In this document: positions 20,669 to 32,136 of the stretch, piece by piece
How positions within the stretch are numbered: position 1 is the first letter of the stretch
Layout of the letters: every line of letters starts with the position of its first letter
Assembly: GCF_031877795.1 (NCBI RefSeq)
Contig: NC_133946.1
Coordinates: forward strand, 9,275,144 to 9,339,143
Length of the DNA stretch: 64,000 bases
Origin: Strix aluco
Lineage: Eukaryota; Chordata; Aves; Strigiformes; Strigidae
Reading direction: 5' to 3'
The notes under the pieces: generated by a model
Told to the model about the DNA's origin: nothing
What the model saw: only the letters and a program-made list of their open reading frames with translations
The model's database searches: none
Position numbers and translations under genes: made by a program

Positions 20669-23600
20669 CACTTCTTCTGTTTCAATATGAAGTTCAAGCA
20701 TCTGTTAACAACTTATTGCTTGTTGTTGTTGTTACTTGGCCAGATCTTTTATCTGTATATAACCTATTCATGCTGGAGTTCACTTTCTTTTCAATACTTA
20801 TTTACTTTTCCCACACTCTGCTTCTAATTTTCTCTCTTTCAACCCCCAATAATTTGACATTGCTTATAGGCCCTTTTGTCACAGACAGTTTTGTCCTAGG
20901 ATCCTAAGTCTCTTCACAAATAGTTTCTTTACTAGACCACTTTTTTCTATGCTAGATGTTATAGCAACAGAGAGGTACTATCTGGCAAAAGAAACATGGA
21001 CAGAAGAAAATGCAGAAACACTTTGCTGAAAACATGCATTTTAGGACTTTGCAAACAATGGATGAGAGGCATTGAATATTAAGAAATTTTATGAAAATCA
21101 GTTTACTCACTGTGGGAGTAAAAAAGCAAGCAAGCAAACAAACAAAAAATCTGTTACTGCACAATTCAGCTGATAAGGCAAGGTTTGCATTTTTTTAATA
21201 CTGCTCTTATCTTACAACAAAGAAAAACTGAGATGCTCCTAATTCCCTTGAAAGTGAATGGCAGTTATAACAACAGAAGCGTACAATTGCCTGGACCTCA
21301 AAAGAGAAACAATTTCTCAGCACTGAGACAGGGTTAAACATATCTAGTCTACACCAAGAAGTTTGTTCAACCTGTTCCTCAGAACAGTCAGGGATGAGAA
21401 TTTTAAATTCGCCCTGGGTTATTTGCTATTGAACTGTCTGATGAGTTAGAAAAGTTATCAAAGCTGCTTCATTTAAAAACACTGTAGCACTGTAGCACCT
21501 AAATACTCTGGCTTCTATGGACTCAGGCAACTAGAAACTGCATCACATCATGTTTCTCATTACTCGGTCAAAAAGACAAGTGTACCCCCCTCTCTAGCTG
21601 CAGGGCTTTTGAAAGCACCATGCAGCCCACCCGCAGAGTGGGCATCAGCATATAGATTTCTCTTATCACAATGGAATGCCTTGAATTTTGATGCCACCTC
21701 CACTGTACGATATCCCCCTTTTTCCTTCCACTTCCCAAAACAAGAAACAAATACCCCTTTGACATTTCTACCTTCCCTTTGACAATCAGCCCAGCCAATC
21801 TAATAAGTACCATTAAGCAACTTGTAAAGAAACAGCAGTAGACCAGCAAGCTCACCTTGACTTGATTCCAGTGTCTGCCTCTGAAGACACCTATTGACTA
21901 TCTCTTCATCCCGTATATTATTTAAAGTAACTACACCATCAAGTCGGTCAAGATACAGTTCTGATCCATTGAGTCTTCCACCTCTCTCTGCTCTGTGAAA
22001 CCAGACAGGAGGTCCTACAGAAGCACATCCTTTGCACCTTACAAACCCGGGAGCAGACCTTTACCCTCATGTGACAGGACTGAATTAATAGCAGTGATTT
22101 AAGCTTTAAACATATCAAAGGTAAGCAAAGGACGTACGAAGCAGTAGGTACGTCGCTCAGAACAAAAGCAAAGAAGAAAAATACATGTATTAACACTGGA
22201 AACTCTACCGGTGCATGCAGCCCTTGCTGTGGGCCTCAGAAAGGAGAGAGACTTCCTTGAATATCTGCGTTACCATCTCTGATATGAGCATGACATGTAC
22301 TGTGCTGAAGCTATGTTGCAACCAGCATCTGAAATCACTGTATGTTCTGGTGTGTCAACAGCAGGCTGCACACCCTTGTTAGAGAGGAGGGGCTGGCTGA
22401 AAAGAGAAGGCAAGCTATCAGTATTTACAGAAAGCTATTTGTCATATCAAGTTAGTAAGTTGCTTGACAGTAATAGAGAAAACAGTCATCAAAGGTGGAC
22501 TCAGCAACTCGTATACTTGTTAATGAGTACTAATAGCAAATCAGATTACATCAGAGGGATTGCAGCACCTGCAGAAACTGTCAGACATTTCCACAGTCCC
22601 ATAGCAGATCCGAGTGTGATGCTAGAGCAAAGAAGAAGGGACAGGCAGAAATGTAGGTTGCCTTGGCTGGAAAACACAAAGCATCTTCCGACGTTTCCAT
22701 GCAAACTCATCTCAGTCACCTGTGGTTCAGTACAGTCACATACATTTTACCAAAACGTTTACTATTCAGGGCACGTGGACTAACATACCGCTTTTTAAAG
22801 CAGCTGTTTAGTAAGTCATGAACCCTCCCAAGCAACCTTTCAGCCACCCCATTTATTCATGCAACGTGACGGTGCACAGGCCCCACGAAGGGCAGCCACG
22901 TGCTTCACTGTTTCGTGGCCACAGTCCCTAAATGGCTGTTTGTGGCCTGAATGTGACACCTCACTGAAGGCTCAGCAGAAATGAATCTTTTTTTGCTCTC
23001 TTTGCCTGCTCCTCCAGCGAAGAGCATGAAGTCAAAACTCAGTCTGAAACACTCCCAGGCTTCGAGCTCCCTCTGCAGTATTTCACAAGGAAACGTCTTG
23101 CCTCAACAAAGCTGTAAAATATTTGGTTAGGAACTGGATCATTCATAGCACTTAAATTTCTGGTAAACTTCCATTGAAATCTGAACTGGTCTAATAAATC
23201 ATTTCTATTAAGTTTTATTCTGATGTGGAGCGGTTATGATCTGTTGACCTTGGCAAATACTTTCTTTGCTAAAGCCCCGTGAACTGCTTTCAAAGGAAAT
23301 AACTGGAGGGAAGCAAGTTGCTTCGAGTATTTTCATCTGTGAATGTGTCGAAGTAGAGTTAATGGGTCAGCTTCAGACATAATAAAAGGGACTACTAAAT
23401 CATTATGCCAGGCATTAGGAGTAAGTTTAAAAGCATTTAAGCAACAATTTATATCTTAATTAAATGATGATTTGTATCTTTTAGTTCCATGTTTGTTACT
23501 AATTCAGACTCCCTTAGAATACACTGATGTATGGAATTGCTTTCACACCTCCTCACACTTCAGCACTGAATCTGGACACTAAATTCGTATGAACCTTTTA

Positions 23601-25620
23601 AAATTTCAGTTGGATGTTGCTTTCAATTGCATGTCAAGGGATAGAGAATAAAGGTATAAATTACACTGATTTAGATTTCCTTCATGTGGATTTGTCTCTG
23701 AATTTGGCCAGCTGCCATCACCAGGCACAAGCTATCCACCATGTGATTTGGTTCCTCCTGTTTTGTAGAGTCACCTTCCTTGGCAAAATTAAAATGATGT
23801 TTAATTTACCTGGGTTTTCTACTTCTTATATTGTTACTAGGGCTTACATCTGCTTTCTAAATTAATCCACACACTGCAAATACACTTCTCTTTGTCAGCA
23901 CACTACCCTTTTTATTAATGTTCTTTCCTTCAGTTTAAAGTATACTCAGGGCTGCAAAAAGAAAATACATCTCTCAACTCAGGTGCATCTCATCCCAGCT
24001 CAAATTCTTGGTGCCAATTCCTCTTGCTATTTACCTTACCATGAGCCCCCGCAACAGGTTAATTCCCTCCAATTTGCAGCATTTAGGGACTAAACAAAAA
24101 AACTCTCTTTTAAACAGGTTTAATATTTTACTTGAGAGACTGGGAGTGATATGCATGTTGGCTGCTTTTTAAGGTTGGCATGATTAGATGCCCTGTCATC
24201 TTTCTTGGATGAGGAACATAAGGGGGGGAAAAAAAGGAGGCTGATGGAAGTCCCAAAGTTATTGTGAATTTTGGGATTATCTGGTTAAAAATTAAAAAAA
24301 AATATTGCTAATGCTATAGCAAAAGAAATTATTTTAAGGGAATGCTTACTTGAAGGAGATGAAGTTGCCCAATGTTCATATAACCTGGGAGGGTTATATA
24401 GGAAACAAATCTTGTATTCAGTATGAAATACATATTTTCTTGTATCACTGTGCCCACTGCTGTGGATACACAGATGGGCTTCATGCGTGTAGCCAGTTCC
24501 ATATATTGGCTTTCTTCATCATGTGCGAGACTGACTCTGTGTAACAGACTGAAACAGGATGCTGAAAATCTAGTGGTTTTATCTAAGGAGAGCTTGTGCC
24601 TGGGAGTTTTAGAAATGCTTTGGGAGTAGTTGTTCCTCATGTTGGAATGTGAGACTGGAGAAGGAGATGTGGAAGATGGTAACTCTTAAGCTCTGAGACA
24701 ACGATCTTTTTATGACAAGGACCATAGGTCTGTGTGCTGCAACAATGTTTAATTACTGGAGACAATTTAGTAATGGGGTAGCTTGAGGAATCAGCACGCC
24801 AGTGTTCACAGAAGGAACAAGGAAACATCTGAACTACCTACACATGCTGTGAAGAAAAGCCATTATGGTTTTTCTGAACTTTGGGGACCTACAAAACAGT
24901 GGGATGAACTTGAACTTTCCCATTTAAGAGAAGTTCACCACCTTTCACCTTGTATGAAAACTGCCTTTAAAATACAGGGACTTAACATTTGCCCTCTTTC
25001 TTCCCTTTTAAAGGTCAGGAGTTATTTTATGTCACAACTAATCTTTGTGAGGAACAAAGCCCAGGCTGCAAGCCCCGTGTTTCCAGGGAAAGGTGGGGGG
25101 TCTCCAAGGCCGAGGTCTTGCAGGGAGGGCAGAGGCTGCTTTCCTGGGCAGCTACCAGGGACTGACACCATGGGAATAGTGTCTCTTTGGGAGTGGGGCT
25201 CTGATGTGGAATCTTGTTCTTCTTCGAGTGTCCTTTTATCCTTGTACTGCTCTCCTTTTCCTTTCGCAAAAAAACTCCCAAAAAAACCCTTGTAGGCACA
25301 GGTGCTCACAAGAAGTCCAATAATTCTGTATTAAACGGGGAGCCCACAGTTCCCCCGACTTGGGGCTCGGCCAAGGCTGAGGCGCTGGGACCCAGTCCTG
25401 CTCCTCCTACAGCAAGAGGCCGGCCGTGCCGACCGCGGCTCCAACACACGTTTTTTATTCGGCATCACAAAACAAGCCCGTTCGCCTCCGAAGGCTTTTA
25501 AGCACTGCGCGGTTCCTAAAATCAGGCGAACGGTCAGTGAGAACTGGACCCGACCGTGAGGGGACTTCCTGCGCCGCCGTCCCCATCTTATGGCAGGCGG
25601 GGGGAGACCCGCCACCACCA

Positions 25621-25634
25621 TCACGTGACTTCCG
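25621..25634 (+). promoter_or_regulatory. E-box (TCACGTGA) overlapping ETS site (ACTTCCGG)
   Basis: TCACGTGACTTCCGG contains the palindromic E-box used by USF and MiT/TFE factors, followed directly by a consensus ETS/GABP core on the opposite strand (CCGGAAGT). It is about 230 bases upstream of the FADD ATG. Factor binding is inferred from motif match only. Confidence 0.6.
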
Positions 25635-25687
25635 GGTAAGGCCGCCGCCGCGCGCGGGCGGAGGGTCGGGGCCAGCGCTCTGCCATC

Positions 25688-25754
25688 GTGGCCGTGCCGT
25701 GGCCGTGCCGGGACTGGTCTCCCCGGGACTGGTCTCCCTGGGACTGGTCTCCCC
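25688..25754 (+). repeat. Short tandem duplications in FADD 5' region
   Basis: Two adjoining sets are visible. GTGGCCGTGCC occurs twice (25688-25698, 25699-25709). The 15-mer GGGACTGGTCTCCCC occurs three times without gaps (25710-25724, 25725-25739 with one change, 25740-25754). Confidence 0.95.
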
Positions 25755-25863
25755 GCCCTCTCGAACAGTCGCTCTGTGAAAACAAGAGCCCCGTCAGCCT
25801 TCTCGCGCGGCCTGTGCCTCGCCCCCCGGGCCTGGTGGTGGTTGCGGTGTAGGCCTCGGCACC

Positions 25864-26164
25864 ATGGATCCGTTTTTGACTCTGCTGCACTCTTTCTCTT
25901 CGAGCTTGTCGGACACTGAGCTTTCTTCCCTGAAGTTTCTCTGCCGGGGGAAAATTGGGAAAAGGAAGCTTGAGTGTGTCCGAAGTGGTGTGGAGCTCTT
26001 CAACATCCTCCTCGAGCAGCAGCTGATTGCAAGCGACAAGGTAGCGTTTCTTGAAGGCTTGTTTGCGAGCATTAAAAGAGAAGATTTGGTCTCGCAGCTA
26101 AAGCAGTTCGTAGAGGAAGGAGAAGTTAATGCTCCTGATGATCAACCAGATGTGCATGAAAAGC
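25864..26164 (+). CDS. FADD: FADD exon 1, death effector domain
   Basis: It encodes residues 1-100 and the first base of codon 101 (C of CGT). The donor is GTAGGT at 26165. Read-through into the intron would add RRWLFFF-type residues and stop after 107 residues. Confidence 0.95.
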
Positions 26165-26926
26165 GTAGGTGGCTTTTTTTTTTTTAATTTCACATTCTCC
26201 CCCCTCCCCAGGCAAACCCAGTAAGTCTGTACGCATCCTCTAGCTGTGGGTATGCTTCGAGCAAACGCAGAGCAAGGCTGCCCTCAGCTGCCAGCTGTAG
26301 CTGAGCCCACAGCTAAGGGTGCTTCTGCTACTAACTGCTGCATGGGACTGTGTTGTATCCTGGAAACGTACCGTGAGGACAGCATAATACTGCAAACAGC
26401 TTTCTGGGGTGGAAATTTCTTAGCTTTTTTTATTCATTGGTCACTTGCAAATCATGTTATGTACCTGGTATTCTGAGTATATACAGTGGCTTTCCAGAAC
26501 ATGGTGTGACTTTCAGTATGTGCAATGCAGCAAGAGTAATAGCATTTTGCTAAATAAAACCAAAACAACCAATTTTTAAAAATTGTCTCATATTTTGTAG
26601 TAAATCCATCACTAACTGGATATATTTATGCCATTTCAGGTCTTCAGAAGGCAGCTATTGACGTCATATGTGAAAATGTGGGGAGAGACTGGAGAATGCT
26701 GATACGAAAAGTTGGCCTTTCTGAAGTGAAAATAGAAAGAATAGTGGCAGCCAATCCGTTGAACTTGCATGAACAGTTGGTTCAGTCACTTCGAGAGTGG
26801 CAGAGATGGAAGGGAAAAGATGCAAAGGTGGCTGATTTAATAAAAGGTCTTCGGGAATGTAATCTCAATTTGGTGGCAGACAAAGTTGAACAGAAGCTCT
26901 TAACACTGAACACTGGAACGAGGTGA
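25864..26926 (+). CDS. FADD: FADD, death-receptor adaptor (DED + death domain)
   Basis: FADD links death receptors to caspase-8. Its death domain binds Fas or TRADD, and its DED recruits caspase-8/-10 and cFLIP. Coding exons are 25864-26164 and 26640-26926 (301 + 287 bases), which join in phase to give 195 residues. The start ATG sits in a strong context (GGCACCATGG) and the protein opens [10 protein letters not shown] like the family. DED: about 1-80, with F25 of the hydrophobic patch and the RxDL motif at R72-L75. Linker about 81-100 ([13 protein letters not shown]). Death domain about 101-187, with W118 and R123, the equivalents of human W112 and R117, and NLVADKVEQ near the end. Human FADD has 208 residues. 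This protein ends soon after the death domain (TLNTGTR) and lacks the Ser-rich tail that carries human S194. Confidence 0.96.
26165..26639 (+). other. FADD: FADD intron
   Basis: A single 475-base intron with donor GTAGGT and acceptor CCATTTCAG. A one-intron structure between the DED and death domain is the usual vertebrate FADD layout. Confidence 0.93.
26640..26926 (+). CDS. FADD: FADD exon 2, death domain
   Basis: It completes Arg101 and encodes [20 protein letters not shown] and onward to [16 protein letters not shown]. The stop is TGA 26924-26926. The six-helix death-domain pattern is readable. Confidence 0.95.
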
Positions 26927-29490
26927 AATCAATATAAAAACACTTCCATGTCCCACAGATATGGATGAAAAAAGTAAAAGTGCCACCTTCTCTTCTGAAC
27001 TAAAATCAGTATCATTGTTTCTGTCACTTATTCTGCCATTAATTTATGTGCCTTAATAGGTTGATTTGCGGTCAGATGAAGAGTAACGTAAAAACCAATT
27101 CCTTTCAGGTAATGCTTTGTAGTTTGATGCTTCCTTTAAGAGATTTTAACTTTTAGAAGACCTAAACTCCGTTTTGTAGAAATTCTCACACATTTGTTCT
27201 ACCACCCCCCTGAAAACAAGATTTGCTTTACTGCAGGTACTTTTCAGACATCCGTGGGATACTTCAGAGGCAACTGTAATTTTAAATTTCACAGAGAGGT
27301 TGGGTGTTTTTTTTTGAGGCCTATTATAACTGTACTGTAAAAGGGAGGAGTAGACCTCTTAGCTTTGTACTGGGTTTTCTTTTTGAGTACCATAAAATAG
27401 TATCTTCCATAATTTGTCAAATACATATGCTCTTTGTAAAAGTTTACTAAGATGACTGTAACCTCAGGCCTCAAGACTGTAGTGCAAGAGGGCTAGTAAC
27501 TCCTGTGGTGGCTTTTTCTTGGCAGAAAATGTGCCTGGGTTGAAAATGAACTAGTTGAAATTAAATGTCTATATCAAGTGCCCTCATCATCCTGAAGGAG
27601 ATGTTCTCCTGAAACTACCAGAGAAATTGTGTGTGTCTCACAGATGTTTACAGCAGCCTCTTTTTACTGCCATGAATGTTTTAAGATTCTTTACTAGGAA
27701 TCCTTCCATAACCTATACCAGAGAGTCTGGTCATGTCTGCTGGAAGTTGCAGCTCACCTCGTAAGTAAGCTGCAGTTATCTGTGCTCTTGGTAACAAAAG
27801 CGTGTACTGTAACAAAAGCCTAGAAGAAAAATTGGTTTCTTTTTAGTGGAGGGGTGTAAGGGCCTACTGAGAGCAAATATATAGTATATTTTTCCCTAGT
27901 GATATCCTGTGAGGATCAGGTGTCTTTCTCCACAATTTGTGATCTTCAAAGATTGCTCCAGATCCAGTAGCTGTTCCAGGTCCTCTGCAACTTTTTAGTT
28001 CATTCCTGTTCCTTGATTTTTTTTTTTTTTTAAAGTGGTTGTAACCAACTCACAGAGGAGGATTCATGAACAAGACCAGATTCAGTTTTCAGCTTTAATT
28101 TGGAACAGACTTCAAAAAATGGCCTTCATGCCTAACCTAAGGCTGGAAAAATTGCACAAGCTTCAGGACATGCAGGGTTGTAGAGGCCTCTGGGGACTAT
28201 CCCCTATACGAGGGGGGGAAAAAAAATCCTCTGAAATCATTATTGCTTGAATGAGTAGGATTGTTTGTTACTGCAAACATCCTTCTAACTACATACGTAG
28301 ATACTTGAAGAGGAGAGGCATCTTTTTTTGCTACTGTACCTGTGTGACTTTTAGCTCCTTTCAGGTTCTTTTTACACGGTGCCAATACTGTGAAGGCCGG
28401 GTGTCAGCATATAATATACCACTACTCTGTATAAATGTTGTGACATTCATAATTTTCAAGGTTTTGTTGCAGTTGGTGCCTGTAGTTTAGACAATGACAC
28501 TTGAATATTTGATTGTAGTTAATGGAAACTGTTGTAACGTGGACTTACCTTTTCATTAAGGTTCTTCCCTAAATGTTTCTCTCAAGTATTTTTCTAATCT
28601 AGTATATTACATTGTATCCAAGCAAAGGTGCAGTGGGTAATACAGAAGTTCCCACGAGTTGCCTTTTGGGCAGATACAGTTCTCCAAGTACTTGTCAGTA
28701 TCAATTGTTGATTCCAGTCTTCCAGGAGGAGATACAGTGCTGTGCTTTAGCTAAATCACTAGCTCAAATGTTTTGGAGGTTTTTGTTTAATAGATATGAT
28801 CTCCATTCTACAGTATTTAAAGAAAATGATTGCCTCAGACTTTTTTTCCTTCAAGCCTCTAAGCAATCTTTGTGAGCAGAGTGGAATAGAAGTGAAGTAG
28901 GAAGATGAATTATGTTTGTGGTGAAACAGCTCTGCAACAGTTCCAGGTTCAATCTGTCTGGTAACATGTTTTTCTTACACACTAGTAATAAGTCTTCTGG
29001 TTCACAGAACATAGATTTATCTGGAATATGAAAAGATGTATATTGCCTGCTGCATATAACAAGGATATTTTAAGAATAACTTGTTACTTGTAGCCAAGCA
29101 CTCATCAGCTACAAGAAATATTCTGCCTCAGAAGATAAAAACCTTTTGTTTCTTTAAGGATTTCTACATACTGGATGTTTTACTGCATATGAAAGCAATG
29201 ACCGAGACTGCATCAATCTGTGCAGTACCTCAGGGCCAATTAAAACTGTTTTTATTAGAGATTAAAAAGTTGATTATGTGAGAACAAAATCAAATGGAAA
29301 AAATGGAGCAAAGGGAACAAAAATTTTTTATTGGGAGGAGGGATAAGGGAAAAGGGTGCAATTTGTAAGGAAATGTTTTGTGATCCAGTTAGCAATCGTT
29401 TATTTTCAAAGTATTGTGGACTCAAATACATGTATTTTTGTAACTTGAATTATAGTTTTGAATAAATTTTGTGCACATTTCATTAAAAAA
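26927..29490 (+). other. FADD: Probable FADD 3' untranslated region
   Basis: About 2.5 kb of AT-rich sequence on the FADD strand with no supported gene. The first AATAAA with a plausible downstream context is at 29461. The extent is inferred. Confidence 0.45.
29461..29466 (+). terminator. Candidate poly(A) signal of FADD
   Basis: AATAAA is followed directly by TTTTGTGCACATTTC, then an A-rich stretch. Confidence 0.45.
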
Positions 29491-30122
29491 ATAATTCCTT
29501 AAAAAGAAAAGGAATGGAACTGGTTTTTTTATATTATGGATTTCTGTCTGTGATGACATCTCTAATTGGGAGAAGTTAAGGACACCTTTAAAGCAAGGAG
29601 TGGTGCTAAACAGGCCTTATGTTACCAATGTCCTTCTTGCAACATTAAAAAAAAAGGCAAAAAAGCTTTGTCATTGAGTTTCTCAGGAGTGCTAAAAAGG
29701 CTATAGCTTTCCTAGCAGGAGTAGCATTTGAATGCTGTCACTCAGGGAAGTGTAAGAAAAAAAAATTCTCTGCCAGCCCTCAGGAGCCTAAAATCGAGTC
29801 ACAGTGCAGCGTCTGCATGGGAGATAGGCCTTCGGTGAGTAAGTGCCTTACAATTGTCTTCTCTGCTAGTCATGCTGTGGTTTGGGTGTTGTATTTGTTC
29901 TATAATTACTTAAAAATGTAGTTTATGGCTTATTCTAAACCTGTTCAGGCTTTTGGAGGATGTGTTCAGAAGTTAAATTGATAGAGGCTTCGGTGTTCTG
30001 TGAAGCACATACTGGCACTGAAGTGTTAGCGCACACTTAAAGCTTTGAATGTGTAAGAAAAGTAATTTAATTACCCATTTTACTCTATGCTACTCTGCAA
30101 GAGTATCTGCCTGTGAGGAATT

Positions 30123-30128
30123 AATAAA
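30123..30128 (+). terminator. Alternative distal poly(A) signal of FADD
   Basis: AATAAA with a U/GU-rich stretch 12-40 bases downstream (CTTGGTCTCTTGAGAGTC, then TTGTTTCC). The downstream element is better than at 29461. Confidence 0.4.
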
Positions 30129-31043
30129 ACCTTTTCCTCTTGGTCTCTTGAGAGTCTTGTTTCCTTACAGCCTTTAGAAAACAGCACATCAAAACATGTT
30201 GAGAGTAAAAAGTGTCATGTCAGGAGAATTCTCAGTTTTGGAGGATTGTTTCTCCATGTTGCTTCACATGCCCTTCCAGTACTTGCTTGCCATTTCCTAT
30301 GATTTTTGAATATATCAATTATATATCCCATATTAAGTGGGGATTTTTTAACTGCATTATTTTCATTACTGAGTTAAAGTTTTCTAGACTTCTAATTAAG
30401 AATGCTTTTGCACAAATTGGTTGTCAGGAATATTTCAAATGCAATGCTTTGCTTTCCTTTTCCTCCATTCCCCACACACAGGCAGCTGTATTTCCTTCAG
30501 CCTTTGCTTCAGTCCTAAAATAATTGGCTACTTTCTAAAATTTAATTGCTTCATTTAATTTTCTAATGCAAAAAGCTTAGTAACGTATGCTTTATCTCCC
30601 AAGTTCTCTCTGGCACTCAGCATGTTCAGACTTTTTGATTGAGTATTTTTCAATTGAAATTTATTTCTAATCACGGTCTTTGTTTCTTTCACAATTATCA
30701 AAAGGTGGTTTGTGCTGTTCCTCCCATTCCCTGCATGGATAACCTATGTCCTTAAAATGTGTTCCAGCACAGAAACTATTTTTCTAAGTTGTTTTCCCTC
30801 TTTGATTTATTATTTCTTTTCTCTGCCAGTGTTTTTATTGAAGTATGCACTGGTAGAATTTTTAGAAACTAGTTCACTGTTTCAATCATATACCAGAAAA
30901 GTAGGAATCATGGTGGTGAGATGAGGGGTAGAGGTAGGGGTTTCAAGTAAAGGTTCAAGAACGTTTGAAGAATCTATCTTTGCATTCGTAAAAAATTTCA
31001 TAGCTGAGGATTGCTTAACATTAAGAGGGTGTGTTGCAATGGG

Positions 31044-31058
31044 TTCTGGGAATTGTAG
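31044..31058 (+). promoter_or_regulatory. ZNF143/THAP11-like site
   Basis: TTCTGGGAATTGTAG closely matches the long ZNF143 (Staf) / THAP11 element seen in promoters and chromatin-loop anchors. No promoter-like CpG density surrounds it. Confidence 0.5.
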
Positions 31059-31596
31059 GTTTACAGACAGGGAAGCACAGCCTTACTCAGCTGCCGGGAA
31101 AGTGCAGATTAATGTAGGCTTCTGCGTGGGAATCTGTGTGGATCAAATTTACAGGCACTCTTAATGATTAAACAGGCATAAGTTTCATCCAGAGCTATTT
31201 CTGCTACTGTTTCATTCTTGAGAGCATTACACATTTCTTAAAACAGACTAAAACAGCTTTGTTCTTGTAAAATTTTTTGTAATACGCGTTACTAAAATAT
31301 GTTAAGTTGGTAACACTGAGTTTAAATTTGGCAATTCCTGTGATTTGATCAGTGTTGGAAGTTGAAAACTTTTTCGTCGTTTTCGAAATATGCCATGTGT
31401 ACAGTTCTTGTGTGGATGGTGACATAGCTTTCCTTTCTTTCAGCTTGGGGTTTAGTTTGTCTAATAGAAGGGTAGCACTGTGTTTCTGGCAGGTCACAGT
31501 ACTTAAAGACAGCTTCAAAGTAACCAGCTATTGTAGCGAAGTTAAGGGTTTGTATGTGTTCTCTAAGACTCTGAAGAGATTGGTATAGAAAAAAAA

Positions 31597-31617
31597 AAAA
31601 CCTCTAAAAGAGGTTTT
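31597..31617 (+). repeat. Short perfect hairpin
   Basis: AAAACCTCT and AGAGGTTTT form a 9-bp stem around a 3-base loop. Confidence 0.85.
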
Positions 31618-32053
31618 AAGGATTACATCTCCAGTACAATGTAGTAAGTACCTTTGCTAAGGAAAACAGCTTAATGTCAGCTTTGTGTGTCTAATGCCAG
31701 CTAGCAAACTGGCATTTTTATTTACTTCATAGTGTTCAAGCCTTCAGACCAGGCTCTTGTACTGTGTGAAGTTACATGGAGATAAAACTGGGCCATTGTC
31801 ATCGGAGATGTAAAAAAAATCCAGATGTAAAAAACATCCAACATATTTCTGTGGTAGCTGTTTTATTTACAGGTGAGCCTGGTTTTATATAACTTTTGTG
31901 TAAAGCAATAATCTTGCAGTTAAAATTGCTAACAATTTTTATAATGTTTTCTTTTCCATTTCTTAATTCTGTTATTCCTATTGATCCCAGCAGGAGAAGT
32001 AACTTCAGAAAATAATTTGCAGGATTTAATCAGCGAGCATTTCTTATTGTAGT

Positions 32054-32136
32054 CTTTTAAAAGGGTTTTAAAAGGGTCTTTTAAAATACTGCAATACCCT
32101 TTTAAAAGGCTTTTTTAACTTTTAAAAGGGTTTTAA
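32054..32136 (+). repeat. Cluster of TTTTAAAA palindromes with a 12-bp inverted repeat
   Basis: The octamer TTTTAAAA begins at 32055, 32066, 32079, 32100 and 32120. TTTTAAAAGGGT (32066-32077) is a perfect inverted partner of ACCCTTTTAAAA (32096-32107), with an 18-base loop. Confidence 0.92.

Larger units (their letters stand above)
14100..25330. other. ANO1-FADD intergenic region
   Basis: About 11.2 kb of AT-rich sequence without a recognisable gene on either strand. Open frames here (the longest starts near 22295, 162 codons) show no domain, splice or family signal I can name. It contains an A-tract at 19322-19340 and a 14-base tandem duplication at 20641-20668. Confidence 0.6.
25340..25863 (+). 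promoter_or_regulatory. FADD: FADD CpG-rich promoter and 5' untranslated region
   Basis: GC content and CpG density rise sharply here compared with the AT-rich flank, up to the FADD start codon. No TATA box is evident. The island holds a compound E-box/ETS site and two sets of short tandem duplications. I see no upstream ATG between about 25600 and the FADD start. The transcription start site cannot be fixed from sequence. Confidence 0.75.

Noticed and set aside
22295-22783. 162-codon open frame between ANO1 and FADD
   Set aside because: No recognisable domain, splice partner, promoter or family resemblance. A frame of this length can occur by chance in 11 kb.
24783-25295. 170-codon open frame just upstream of the FADD promoter
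   Set aside because: It does not start with ATG, no homology is recognised, and overlapping frames exist on the other strand.
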